From Lachnospiraceae bacterium (lineage in GTDB: Bacteria; Bacillota; Clostridia; Lachnospirales; Lachnospiraceae), in contig JAFRUR010000082.1 of the NCBI GenBank assembly GCA_017438775.1, forward strand, positions 1-39,333: 39,333 bases of DNA. Reading direction: 5' to 3'. The translations under genes and the position numbers were made by a program. Of this stretch, positions 1 through 8,156 are shown piece after piece (the first letter of the stretch is position 1; every line of letters begins with the position of its first letter). Under the pieces are notes generated by a model. That model saw nothing but the letters and a program-made list of their open reading frames with translations. It did not search any database and had not been told where the DNA came from.

Positions 1-735
1 ACCTTCCAGCCCGATCCGGCCGCCCTGGAGGCAGCGATCACGGAGAAGACCCGCGCCGTCATCATCAACACGCCGCACAACCCCACCGGCGTGATCTACG
101 GAGAGGAGACCCTGCGGGCCATCGCGGACGTCCTGCGCCGCGCCGGAGAGCGCTTCGGAAAGCCGGTCTACCTGCTTTCGGACGAGCCCTACCGCGAGCT
201 GGCCTACGACGGCGCACAGGTGCCCTATCCGGCCAACTACTACGAGAATACGATCACGTGCTATTCCTTCTCCAAGTCCCTCTCGCTCCCGGGCGAGCGT
301 ATCGGCTACCTCGCCGTGCGTCCGGAGGCCGACGGGGCGGAGGAGATCATCGGGGCCGCCACGATCGCGAACCGGATCTGGGGGAGCGTGAACGCCCCTT
401 CGCTGATGCAGCGCGTGATTCTGCGGTGTCTGGACCTGAAGACGGACGTGGAGGCGTACGACACCAACCGCCGTCTGCTCTACGACGGGATGACCGCCCT
501 TGGCTTCGACTGCGTGAGGCCCGCCGGCGCGTTCTATCTCTGGGTCCGGTCCCCTGAAGCCGACGAGAAGGCCTTCTGCGCGAAGGCCAAGGCCCATCAC
601 ATCCTGATGGTGCCGGGCTCCTCGTTCGCCTGGCCCGGGTATGTGCGTCTGGCCTACTGCGTCTCCGCGGATATGATCCGCCGTTCCATGCCCGCTTTCG
701 CGGCGCTGGCGCAGGAGTACGGACTGAAGGCGTGA
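1..735 (+). CDS. PLP-dependent aminotransferase, class I/II (5' truncated)
   Basis: The reading frame is open from base 1, so the start lies outside the window; 244 residues are visible. It is a fold-type I aminotransferase. The cofactor/substrate motif NTPHNPTGV lies at visible residues 23-31. The Schiff-base lysine is in SFSKSLSLPGERIGY (Lys at visible residue 92, bases 274-276), and the SDEPYREL motif just before it holds the Asp and Tyr that contact PLP. The C-terminal small domain (GAFYLWV, PGSSF, VRLAYC) is complete and ends at a TGA. Enzymes of this type move an amino group between an amino acid and a 2-oxo acid in the cytoplasm. The substrate (aspartate, aromatic or other) cannot be read from this part. 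The ABC gene 146 bases downstream seems to have its own promoter, so no operon is implied. Family assignment is secure, specificity is not. Confidence 0.93.
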   Translation, partial: TFQPDPAALEAAITEKTRAVIINTPHNPTGVIYGEETLRAIADVLRRAGERFGKPVYLLSDEPYRELAYDGAQVPYPANYYENTITCYSFSKSLSLPGERIGYLAVRPEADGAEEIIGAATIANRIWGSVNAPSLMQRVILRCLDLKTDVEAYDTNRRLLYDGMTALGFDCVRPAGAFYLWVRSPEADEKAFCAKAKAHHILMVPGSSFAWPGYVRLAYCVSADMIRRSMPAFAALAQEYGLKA

Positions 736-817
736 GCCGCGGCCCGGAGAGTGCAGGCCCGGTTTCCCCGGCAGGAAGCGTGCGGCCGGAAACGCGATGT
801 GTCTTTCGCGGACTGTT

Positions 818-847
818 TTGCAACCGTTCTTTGTGACCCTCTATTCT
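818..847 (+). promoter_or_regulatory. Putative sigma-A promoter for the ABC exporter gene
   Basis: TTGCAA (818-823) is followed after 18 bases by TATTCT (842-847), about 35 bases before the start codon at 882. The ribosome binding site TGGAGGAAATG lies just before the start. This is a pattern match only. Confidence 0.4.
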
Positions 848-881
848 GCTCCGGAAATCATCCCCTGGAGGAAATGAAGCG

Positions 882-2789
882 ATGGCAGGACCTGGCGGAG
901 GCGGCCGCGGCGGCATGGGCGGCCGGTACCTGACGGAAGAAGAGAAGAAGTCCCAGCCCAAGATCACCGGCGCGCTGCTCAGACGCGTGTTTTCGTACCT
1001 GACGCCCTACTGGAAGCAGCTCCTTCTGGTGGTGCTCCTGATCGCCGTGTCCTCGGTGTTCGGCCTGATGCCGTCCATCCTGACCGGCCGCATCATCGAC
1101 GAGGGCCTGATCGGCCGCAACATGTCGGCCCTCATCCGGCTGATTCTGCTGTCCCTGGCCGTGACCTTCGGCTCCAGCCTGATCGGGGTGGCGGAGACCT
1201 ACCTCAACACCTGGATCGCGGAGCACATCACCTACGACATGCGCGGGAAGATGTACCGTCACCTGCAGCAGATGTCGCAGCGGTTCTTCACGACCAACAA
1301 CCAGGGCGACATCATCACCCGCATGACGAGCGACATCGCGGGCGTTCAGTCCATCATCACGAGCACGCTGACAAGCATCCTGTCCAACTCGATCACGCTG
1401 ATCGTGGCCATGATCGCGATGTACCGGAAAAACTGGGTGCTGGCGACCATCGGCATCATCATCGTGCCGCTGTTCACGATCCCGACGCGCCGCGCCGGCA
1501 AGACCCGCTGGGACATCACCCGCGAGGCGCAGGAGACGAGTGACGAGATCAACGGCATCCTGAACGAGACGCTGTCGGTTTCCGGCCAGCTCCTGGTCAA
1601 ACTCTTCGGGAAAGAGGAGCGCGAGTACCAGAAGTACGACGGCGCCAACGCGCGCATGGTCAAACTCAACATCCGCGAGCGCATGGCCGGCCGCTGGTTC
1701 ATCATGATCCTGCACACCTTCACGAGCATCGGGCCGATGCTCCTGTATCTGGTGGGCGGCATCCTGATGATGAAGTACGACTCGAACCTCACCGTCGGCG
1801 ATATCACCGTGCTGGTGGCCCTGCTCGGGCGCATGTACGGCCCGGTCAATTCCCTGCTCAACATCCAGGTGGACTGGATCCGCTCCATGGCGATGTTCAC
1901 CCGCATCTTCGAGTACTTTGACATGCCGGTGGAGATCCAAAACGCCCCGGATGCGGTGCGCATGCCTTCTGCGGACGGCAGCGTGGAATTCCGGAACGTG
2001 GACTTCTCCTACGACGGGGACCGCCAGATCTTAAAGGACGTGAGCTTCACGCTGGAGAGCGGACGTTCCGTGGCCATCGTGGGTCCTTCCGGCTCCGGCA
2101 AGTCCACGATGATCAACCTGATCCCGCGCCTGTATGACGTGGGCGCCGGCTGCGTGCTCTTCGGCGGGACAGACGTGCGGAAGATCGACCTTGCGGACCT
2201 GCGAAGCCACGTGGGCATCGTGAGCCAGGAGACCTACCTGTTCAACGGGACCATCCGCGAGAACCTCCTGTACGCGAAGGAAGACGCGACGGAGGAGGAG
2301 ATGATCGAGGCCTGCAAAAAGGCCAACATCTACGACTTTATCGAGCGCCAGGAGACGGGGCTCGACACCATGGTCGGCAACCGCGGCCTCAAGCTCTCGG
2401 GCGGAGAGAAGCAGCGCATCTCCATCGCGCGCGTGCTCCTGAAAGACCCGGCTCTTCTGATCTTCGACGAGGCCACTTCGGCCCTGGACTCCATCTCGAA
2501 GGCGAAGATCCAGGAAGCCATCGAGCCTCTGATCCAGAGCCGCACCAGCATCCTGATCGCCCACCGGCTCTCGACCATCCTGGCCGCGGACGAGATCCTC
2601 GTCCTCAAGGACGGACAGATCGTGGAGCGGGGCACGCACGAGAAACTGGTCCGGGCCGGCGGCACCTACACGGAGCTGTACGAGACCCAGTTCTCCAAGG
2701 CCCTGGTGGGCAGCGGCGGGGACGACGGCATCTCCGAGGAGGGCAAGGCCTTCCTCTTCGCCTCGGATACCGATCCGGAGGCGTACTGA
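882..2789 (+). CDS. ABC exporter, fused transmembrane and ATPase domains
   Basis: This 635-residue protein is a half-transporter of the type I exporter (MsbA/MdlB-like) family. After a Gly-rich start (MAGPGGGGRGGMGG) comes a six-helix transmembrane domain (about residues 35-335), then a nucleotide-binding domain. The ATPase motifs are all present: Walker A GPSGSGKST (about 400-408), Q-loop VSQETYLF, signature LSGGEKQ (about 506), Walker B LLIFDEATSALD and the switch histidine in IAHRLSTI. It therefore should hydrolyse ATP and act as a homodimer, or pair with a partner not seen here; the usual second half-transporter gene is absent on both sides. The ATG at 882 is supported by GGAGG 10 bases upstream. 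Substrate is unknown: multidrug, lipid or peptide export are all possible. Nothing looks degenerate. Confidence 0.95.
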   Translation: MAGPGGGGRGGMGGRYLTEEEKKSQPKITGALLRRVFSYLTPYWKQLLLVVLLIAVSSVFGLMPSILTGRIIDEGLIGRNMSALIRLILLSLAVTFGSSLIGVAETYLNTWIAEHITYDMRGKMYRHLQQMSQRFFTTNNQGDIITRMTSDIAGVQSIITSTLTSILSNSITLIVAMIAMYRKNWVLATIGIIIVPLFTIPTRRAGKTRWDITREAQETSDEINGILNETLSVSGQLLVKLFGKEEREYQKYDGANARMVKLNIRERMAGRWFIMILHTFTSIGPMLLYLVGGILMMKYDSNLTVGDITVLVALLGRMYGPVNSLLNIQVDWIRSMAMFTRIFEYFDMPVEIQNAPDAVRMPSADGSVEFRNVDFSYDGDRQILKDVSFTLESGRSVAIVGPSGSGKSTMINLIPRLYDVGAGCVLFGGTDVRKIDLADLRSHVGIVSQETYLFNGTIRENLLYAKEDATEEEMIEACKKANIYDFIERQETGLDTMVGNRGLKLSGGEKQRISIARVLLKDPALLIFDEATSALDSISKAKIQEAIEPLIQSRTSILIAHRLSTILAADEILVLKDGQIVERGTHEKLVRAGGTYTELYETQFSKALVGSGGDDGISEEGKAFLFASDTDPEAY

Positions 2790-2795
2790 CAAAAG

Positions 2796-2836
2796 TGCCC
2801 GGCAGCAGGTCTTTTTCCGCGGCCGGGCATTCTGAT
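2796..2836 (+). terminator. Probable terminator after the ABC exporter
   Basis: The arm TGCCCGGC (2796-2803) pairs perfectly with GCCGGGCA (2822-2829), with an 18-base loop and a weak T-rich stretch after it. It starts six bases after the stop codon and separates the exporter from the next gene pair. The long loop and poor T-tract lower confidence. Confidence 0.5.
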
Positions 2837-2979
2837 TTGTTGCGCCGGGTGCTCTCCTGTGAAAAAGCGCCGGGAAACATGAAGCATCGACCGGAAGAAC
2901 CGCAGAGCCGAAACCGGCTGCCTGCGGAACGTGAGTATGCATTCGCATGTACTGAAAAACGGAGGACGATCGGATCGAC

Positions 2980-3846
2980 ATGGAACTGCGTGAATTATTG
3001 GAACAGGATAAGGAACGGGTGCTCTCCCGGTTCTCGGCCGCTCAGGACATGACGGAGGCGGCGGGAATCTGCGAGGAGGAAATGGGGCGTCTGCTCCTGC
3101 GCTATCAGGAAGAGAGGCGGCAGGAAGAGGCGGCTCCGGAGGCAGCCCGGGCCCTGCGCGTCGCTTCTGCCGCGGCCCCGATGATCGCGGGGGTCGGCCA
3201 GGTGCGCGCCTATCAGCAGGTGGACGTCGCTGCCCCGAAGAAAAAGGGCGAGCCCGCGGTCATCCTCATGCTGATCGCCGCCCTTCTCAGTCTGGGCGGG
3301 GCCGCGGCCGCCGTGATCGGCCGGGCCGACAACTTCCCGGACTGGGTGTTCTGGGCCGGCTGGGCCGCTGTCGTCGCGGGCATCTTTGTCGCGTTCTTTG
3401 CGGGGCGGAAGAGCAAGCACTATCCGGAAGAGGCCGGAAACGCCAAGCGCTACGAGGTGCATCCCGACGGTCAGCGCCTCTTCCGCGCGATGACGGCCGT
3501 CGCGGCCGTGATCGACCGCAGCATCGCGGAGGCAGCAGAGGAGAAGAAACTCCTGACCGCGCAGAGCCTGCCGGAAGACGGACCTCTCGCGGAGGATGAA
3601 CTGGAACTGTTTGGCCGCATCCTCGAAAACGCCCGCACGATGGGCGGGGACGAGGGAGAGCAGCTGGAGAGCGACGTGCGGTTCTTCCTGCATCAGAAGG
3701 GAATCGAGGCCGTCAGTTACGACCCGGAGAAGGCCCACTGGTTCGAACTGCTTCCCGGGGACGAGGCGGAGACCCTGCGCCCGGCCCTGGTGTGCGGAGG
3801 AAAGCTCCTTAAGAAAGGCCTCGCGGCCGGCGCGGGCAGCATCTGA
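2980..3846 (+). CDS. Unrecognised two-TM protein paired with the Hsp70-like gene
   Basis: A 288-residue protein I cannot assign to a family. Residues 1-50 form a charged, helix-prone segment (ELLEQDKERVLSRF, EEEMGRLLLRYQEERRQEE) that may be a coiled coil. Two hydrophobic spans follow: VILMLIAALLSLGGAAAAVIG (about 90-112, starting VILMLIAALLS) and WVFWAGWAAVVAGIFVAFFAG (about 121-141). A long soluble, acidic C-terminal region (about 150-288) contains many Leu/Glu heptad-like stretches. It has no signal peptide, so both ends are probably cytoplasmic. The stop is 26 bases before the Hsp70-like gene, and a ribosome site sits between them, so the two are probably co-transcribed and may work together at the membrane. 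GGAGG at 2961-2965 supports the ATG, with slightly long spacing. Confidence 0.82.
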   Translation: MELRELLEQDKERVLSRFSAAQDMTEAAGICEEEMGRLLLRYQEERRQEEAAPEAARALRVASAAAPMIAGVGQVRAYQQVDVAAPKKKGEPAVILMLIAALLSLGGAAAAVIGRADNFPDWVFWAGWAAVVAGIFVAFFAGRKSKHYPEEAGNAKRYEVHPDGQRLFRAMTAVAAVIDRSIAEAAEEKKLLTAQSLPEDGPLAEDELELFGRILENARTMGGDEGEQLESDVRFFLHQKGIEAVSYDPEKAHWFELLPGDEAETLRPALVCGGKLLKKGLAAGAGSI

Positions 3847-3872
3847 GCGCGCGCGGAAAGAACGGAGAGACC

Positions 3873-5774
3873 ATGGAACGATTTTTCGGATTTGATCTGG
3901 GCGACGCGGAGAGCGCGGTGTGCGTTCTGCGCGCGGGAGAAAAGCAGCCGCAGGTCCTGCCGGTGCGCGGCAACCGCAGCTTCATCAGCGCCTACGCCCG
4001 CACGGAGAGCGGAGAACTTCTGATCGGTGAGGACGCCTGCTACGCGCCCGGCGCCCTGGTGCGGCGCCTGCGCTTCAAGAGCCGGTTCCTCGCGGACCCG
4101 GAGACCGACGCCGACGTGCGGAGTTTTGCGGCCGGCGTGCTCACGGAGCTGCGGCAGGACGGAAGGCTTTCGGACGGCGAGGACACCTGCGTGTACGTCG
4201 GCTGTCCGGCCGGCTGGGACAAGGCGGACCGGGAGCGCTACCGCGCCATCTTTGAGCGCGCGGGCTACCCGCCGGTGCGCATCATCTCGGAGTCCCGCGC
4301 CGCGCTGGTGAACGCCTGTCAGTCGCGCCACCTGCAGGTCGGCTACGACATCTTAAAGCACCCGGTTCTCGTGGTGGACGTGGGGTCGTCCACGACGGAC
4401 TTTGCCTTTATTTCGGGTGGGCGCGAGGTGGAACTCAAGACGGCCGGAGAGGTGGCCCTGGGCGGCGGTCTCATGGACGAGGCGCTGCTTTCGGCCTGCG
4501 TCGATGCCTCTCAGGGAGCGGACCGCATTCGCCGCTTCCTGGAGGAGAAGCCCGCGTGGAAGAGCTACTGTGAGTTCGCGGCGCGCCGCCTCAAGGAAAA
4601 GTATTTCTCGGATCCCGCGTATTGGAAGGAAAATGCCTGCACGCAGGTCGTAAAACTGAAGCCCCTGCTCAAACTGACGCTGCGGATGGACGCGGCCATG
4701 GCGGAAAAGCTCGTCTCCGGGCCGCTCGAGAGCCTCTCCGGGCGCAGTTTTGAGGAGACCTTCCTCGCGAGCCTCCGGCAGGTAGCCGGAAAGCTCGGCG
4801 ATACCGCGCCGGAGCTCATTTTCCTGACCGGAGGCGTCTCCCGGATGTCTCAGGTCGCGGACTGGTGCCGCGAGGTCTTCCCGGACGCCGTGACCATCAC
4901 CGGACCAGAGCCTGAGTTCTCGGTGACGCGGGGCCTCGCCCTGTGCGGCGGCATCGACGAGGAGCTGCGCGCCTTCCGCTCCGAAGTGGAAGAACTGCGG
5001 GATTCCTCCGTGGTGGAGCGCATCGTCCAGGCCCACGTGAGCGAGCTCTATCAGGGCGCCGTGGACGAACTCACGGAGCCGCTGCTGCGCGAGGCCGTGC
5101 TCCCGGTGATCTCCCGCTGGAGGAGCGGAGAAATCGGGAAACTCGCGGAGATCGACGGTGTCCTGGAGGAGGAGATCACAAACTGGCTCCACACGGACCG
5201 CGCCAGGGAACTCCTGGCCAAGCCGGTGGCCTCCTGGCTGCGGCAGATCGGCTTCGAGCTCGAGGAGCATACGGTGCCCATCTGCGTGCGCCGCGGCGTG
5301 CCCTACCGCGCCCTGTCCCTGACCAGCCACCTGGCGGTGTCGGAGATCGACGTGAAGGTGGAGGCCAAAAACGTCTTCGCGGTGGAGGAGATCACCTGGA
5401 TGATCGACACGATCATTTCGCTCCTGGTCGGCCTTCTCTGCGGCGGCAGCGGCGTGGCGCTGATCGCGGGCGGTCTGCCCGGCATCGTGGCCGGCGCGGT
5501 GGTCTCGCTCCTGGTCCTTCTTCTGGGCAAGAACAAGATGCAGAAGCTGATGCTGAACACCAATGTCCCCGCCTTCCTGAGAAAACTTACGCCGATGAGT
5601 TACTTTGAGAGCCGCATCCGGCACATCTCCGAGGAGGTCAAGGCGAGCTTCCGCAGGAGCCTGGCCGAGGAGAAGAACGAGGAGATCATCGCCCGTATGG
5701 CCGAAGACATCTCGCAGCAGATCGACACCTGCCTCATGAAGATGGCCGAGGTGGTCGAGATCCCGCTGGGGTGA
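3873..5774 (+). CDS. Membrane-anchored Hsp70-like ATPase
   Basis: This 633-residue protein has an actin-fold ATPase domain of the Hsp70/DnaK superfamily. Phosphate loop 1 is GFDLGDAESAV (residues 6-16; DnaK has GIDLGTTNS), phosphate loop 2 is VVDVGSSTTDFAF (about 168-180) and the adenosine motif is FLTGGVSRMSQV (about 313). The usual DnaK substrate-binding domain is not recognisable. Instead there is a helical region (about 360-500) and then a strong hydrophobic hairpin (about 509-552, beginning IDTIISLLVGLLCGG and ending AGAVVSLLVLLLG), followed by an amphipathic C-terminal tail (about 553-633). That layout suggests a membrane-bound ATPase whose tail stays in the cytoplasm. The upstream two-TM protein is the likely partner. 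ATP hydrolysis is inferred from the motifs; the client or role is unknown. Distant Hsp70 relatives are often simply called Hsp70 family protein. Confidence 0.87.
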   Translation: MERFFGFDLGDAESAVCVLRAGEKQPQVLPVRGNRSFISAYARTESGELLIGEDACYAPGALVRRLRFKSRFLADPETDADVRSFAAGVLTELRQDGRLSDGEDTCVYVGCPAGWDKADRERYRAIFERAGYPPVRIISESRAALVNACQSRHLQVGYDILKHPVLVVDVGSSTTDFAFISGGREVELKTAGEVALGGGLMDEALLSACVDASQGADRIRRFLEEKPAWKSYCEFAARRLKEKYFSDPAYWKENACTQVVKLKPLLKLTLRMDAAMAEKLVSGPLESLSGRSFEETFLASLRQVAGKLGDTAPELIFLTGGVSRMSQVADWCREVFPDAVTITGPEPEFSVTRGLALCGGIDEELRAFRSEVEELRDSSVVERIVQAHVSELYQGAVDELTEPLLREAVLPVISRWRSGEIGKLAEIDGVLEEEITNWLHTDRARELLAKPVASWLRQIGFELEEHTVPICVRRGVPYRALSLTSHLAVSEIDVKVEAKNVFAVEEITWMIDTIISLLVGLLCGGSGVALIAGGLPGIVAGAVVSLLVLLLGKNKMQKLMLNTNVPAFLRKLTPMSYFESRIRHISEEVKASFRRSLAEEKNEEIIARMAEDISQQIDTCLMKMAEVVEIPLG

Positions 5775-5779
5775 GGGCC

Positions 5780-6060
5780 CGCATATCCTTGGCGGCAAGT
5801 CCGCCGTAGGTGTAGGCGTACTCCTTATTCTTTTTGTCGTACAGGCAGTCCTCCGGGGGGATTTTTTCCTCGACCGACGCCCATCCCGCAAAGACCTTGC
5901 CTTCCGGCGCAGTGAAGGCGGGTTCGGGCAGAGTGATCTCTTCCCCCGCGTGCCAGGTGCCGTCTGCCATCCCGCCACTCCCAGCAGTCGGATTCCATGC
6001 CGTCAGGCGCGGCAAACGGACAGTCAGGGAAGATACCTCCGGTGAAGGCGGGGCAGGGCT
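5780..6060 (-). pseudogene. Relic of an InlB B-repeat (Flg_new) surface protein
   Basis: Reading the minus strand, one frame gives AGSGGMADGTWHAGEEITLP then EPAFTAPEGKVFAGW, a close match to the consensus of the Listeria-Bacteroides (Flg_new/InlB B) repeat, with its TLP..F.AP.G..F.GW core. A second frame, just upstream on that strand, gives FTGGIFPDCPFAAPDGM, the core of another unit. The two frames overlap, so at least one frameshift and probably a deletion separates them. After the second unit the frame runs to a stop at 5734-5736, inside the 3' end of the Hsp70-like gene, with no anchor signal, and no start codon with a ribosome site is visible. I read this as debris of a cell-surface repeat protein. 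The frame-A match is short and could be partly chance. Confidence 0.55.
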
Positions 6061-6299
6061 GCGGATGCGGTCCTGTTACAGTGGGCGGAGAGGGGGCGAG
6101 GCCCTCTTTTTTCCTTACGATTTTCTTGGGATTTGTAATATCAAATAGTACAGGGATCGACAAGAAGCGCCGGAGAGAAAAATGACGTGTCTGATACATT
6201 TGCGACTTGATTTCCTGCTTCTTTCTATGATATAAAAAGAGCGTGAGATGCGGGATCTGCGTCCCGCTTCTGTGACAACCGCATACCGTCGGAAGAAGA
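6061..6299. other. Intergenic stretch before the glycine riboswitch
   Basis: Together with the relic next to it this makes about 500 bases without an intact gene. It becomes AT-rich from about 6105 on. I see only the probable riboswitch promoter (6207-6236) and no convincing open reading frame with a ribosome site. Confidence 0.5.
6207..6236 (+). promoter_or_regulatory. Putative promoter of the gcv riboswitch transcript
   Basis: TTGATT (6207-6212) and TATAAA (6231-6236) are 18 bases apart in a local AT-rich stretch about 65 bases before the first aptamer. TATGAT at 6226-6231 is an alternative -10 but has no well-spaced -35. Confidence 0.45.
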
Positions 6300-6450
6300 G
6301 CTCAGGAGAGACCGCCCCGCGGCGGCGCCGAAGAAGCAAAAAGCGATCAAACTTTCAGGCAAAGGAACTGAGCTTGGACGAACCTCCGGAAAGCCGCACT
6401 GGCGGCACCGAAGAAGCAATCCCCACGCGGGAGAATCTTTCAGGTCACGA
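6300..6450 (+). ncRNA. Tandem glycine riboswitch (two gcvT-type aptamers)
   Basis: Two glycine aptamers lie side by side. Aptamer I (about 6300-6380) holds GGAGAGACCG, then GCGCCGAAGAAGCAA, then AACTTTCAGGCAAAGGAACT. Aptamer II (about 6383-6450) holds CTCCGGAAAGCCGC, then GGCACCGAAGAAGCAA, then AATCTTTCAGGTCACGATAC. The CCGAAGAAGCAA and CTTTCAGG blocks are the diagnostic conserved cores of this family and occur twice with the correct spacing. The linker is short (GGACGAAC), as in cooperative tandem switches. A terminator hairpin follows directly and gcvT begins 78 bases downstream, so high glycine is expected to switch on the cleavage operon by preventing termination. Confidence 0.95.
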
Positions 6451-6456
6451 TACGGA

Positions 6457-6488
6457 GCGCGCGAAGTGTTTTCGCGCGCCCGTTTTTG
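6457..6488 (+). terminator. Expression-platform terminator of the glycine riboswitch
   Basis: GCGCGCGAA (6457-6465) pairs perfectly with TTCGCGCGC (6471-6479) around a five-base loop, followed by CCG and a T-rich run. It begins seven bases after the second aptamer and lies upstream of the gcvT ribosome site, as expected for transcriptional control. Confidence 0.88.
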
Positions 6489-6527
6489 TTTTTCCGGGCA
6501 CTGCAGCAGCAAGGAGAGGAGAAGAGC

Positions 6528-7613
6528 ATGGACAAGAAAACACCTCTGTACGAGGCCCACGTCCGGCTGGGAGGGAAGATCGTTCCCTTTGCCGGATACC
6601 TGATGCCGGTCCAGTACACGGACATCTTAAAGGAGCACGCGGCGGTGCGCACCGGCGTGGGACTCTTTGACGTCTCACACATGGGAGAATTCCTCCTGTC
6701 CGGCCCGGGGGCCTTTGCGAGCCTCCAGCACCTGCTGACCAACGACTACGCGAACATGCCCGAGGGGCGCGTTCGCTACAGCCCGATGTGCTACGAAAAC
6801 GGCGGCGTCGTGGACGACCTCCTGGTGTACCGCCGCGGCGCGGAGGACTACCTGATCGTCGTCAACGCCTCCAACAAGGACAAGGACTTCGAGTGGATGA
6901 GCGCGCACCTCTGCGAGGGCGCGGTCCTCGAGGATATCTCCGAAAAGGTCGGCGAGATCGCTGTCCAGGGCCCCCTGTCCGGGGAACTGCTTCAGAAGCT
7001 TACTGCGCCGGAGAATCTCCCGGAGAAGTATTACTGGTTCGTGGAGCAGAAGGACGTGGCCGGCGTCACCTGCCTGATCTCCCAGACCGGCTACACCGGG
7101 GAGTATGGCTTCGAACTGTACTGCCGCGCGGAGGAGACGGAGAAACTCTGGAACGCCCTGCTCGAGGCCGGTGCGGACCTGGGCGCCGTTCCCTGCGGCC
7201 TCGGCTGCCGCGACACCCTGCGCCTCGAGGCGTCCATGCCGCTCTACGGGCATGAGATGGACGAAAACGTCACTCCTCTGGAGACCGGCCTCGGCTTTGC
7301 CGTGAAGCTCGGAAAAGAGGAGTTCATCGGCCGCGAGGCCCTGCTGGCCGCGGGCGACCCGAAGATCTGCCGCGTCGGCCTGAAGGTCACGGGCCGCGGC
7401 ATCGTGCGCGAGCACATGGACGTGTTTGCGGACGGCGCGCAGGTGGGTCACACCACGTCCGGCACGGTGCTGCCGACCGTGGGCGGCGCCCACGCGATGG
7501 CCCTGATCGACAAGGCCTTTTCTGCGCCCGGCACGCCCCTGACCGTGAACGTGCGCGGCCGCGAGGTGGCCGTGGAGGTCGAGCCCCTGCCGTTCTACCG
7601 CAGGAAGAAGTGA
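6528..7613 (+). CDS. gcvT: Aminomethyltransferase, glycine cleavage T protein
   Basis: GcvT takes the aminomethyl group from lipoyl-GcvH and transfers its carbon to tetrahydrofolate, making 5,10-methylene-THF and releasing ammonia. The 361-residue length is normal. Family signatures are the N-terminal TPLYEAHVRLGGKIVPFAGY, the folate-binding region around GLFDVSHMGE, VVNASNKDKD, the TGYTGEYGFELY block and the C-terminal beta-barrel ending in FYRRKK. The start is taken at the ATG at 6528 because AAGGAGAGGAG lies just before it; the same frame is open further upstream but runs into the riboswitch terminator. It is the first gene behind the glycine riboswitch. The gap to gcvH is 165 bases, in which I see no terminator, so the two are probably co-transcribed. 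Confidence 0.97.
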   Translation: MDKKTPLYEAHVRLGGKIVPFAGYLMPVQYTDILKEHAAVRTGVGLFDVSHMGEFLLSGPGAFASLQHLLTNDYANMPEGRVRYSPMCYENGGVVDDLLVYRRGAEDYLIVVNASNKDKDFEWMSAHLCEGAVLEDISEKVGEIAVQGPLSGELLQKLTAPENLPEKYYWFVEQKDVAGVTCLISQTGYTGEYGFELYCRAEETEKLWNALLEAGADLGAVPCGLGCRDTLRLEASMPLYGHEMDENVTPLETGLGFAVKLGKEEFIGREALLAAGDPKICRVGLKVTGRGIVREHMDVFADGAQVGHTTSGTVLPTVGGAHAMALIDKAFSAPGTPLTVNVRGREVAVEVEPLPFYRRKK

Positions 7614-7778
7614 CCTGCTTTGTTCTTCTGCGGAAACAGCGGGAGAGAAGAGGTCAAAAAAGGGATGCGGCAGAAACCGGAAAGGGAGCCGGATGGCCGC
7701 AGAAAGCAAATCGTTTGAAAAAGGCAGATAACGCCACAGAATACAAGTCTGACACAGCATCAAGGGAGGTAAATCAGC

Positions 7779-8156
7779 ATGAACGCACCCCAGGAACTGA
7801 AGTACACGAAGAGCCACGAGTGGATCCGCGAGGAAGAGGGCGGCATCTGGACCGTCGGCATCACCGATTTTGCGCAGGATCAGCTGGGAAGCCTGGTCTT
7901 CATCAATCTGCCCGCGGAGGGCGACGACACCGAGGCCGGAGAGCCTTTCTGCGACGTGGAGAGCGTGAAGGCCGCGTCTGACGTCATGGCGCCCGTGACC
8001 GGCACCGTGGTCGAAGTGAACGAAGAACTCGAGGATGCCCCGGAAAAACTCAACGAGGATCCTTACGGCGCCTGGATCGCCCGCATCGAGGGAACCCCTG
8101 CGGACGACCTGATGGACGCGGATGCCTACGCGGCGTTCTGCGAGGAGGAAGGCTGA
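7779..8156 (+). CDS. gcvH: Glycine cleavage system H protein (lipoyl carrier)
   Basis: GcvH is the mobile lipoyl protein that shuttles the methylamine group between the P, T and L proteins. At 125 residues it has standard length. The start MNAPQELKYTKSHEWI and the lipoylation site in DVESVKAASDV, with Lys64 as the modified residue, are typical, as is the GTVVEVNEEL block. The C-terminus carries an acidic run (DALMDADAY-like) common to the family. AGGGAGGT lies eight bases before the ATG. The stop codon overlaps the start of gcvPA (TGATG), so translation of H and P1 is likely coupled. Lipoylation could be done by the LplA-like protein at the end of this operon. Confidence 0.97.
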   Translation: MNAPQELKYTKSHEWIREEEGGIWTVGITDFAQDQLGSLVFINLPAEGDDTEAGEPFCDVESVKAASDVMAPVTGTVVEVNEELEDAPEKLNEDPYGAWIARIEGTPADDLMDADAYAAFCEEEG

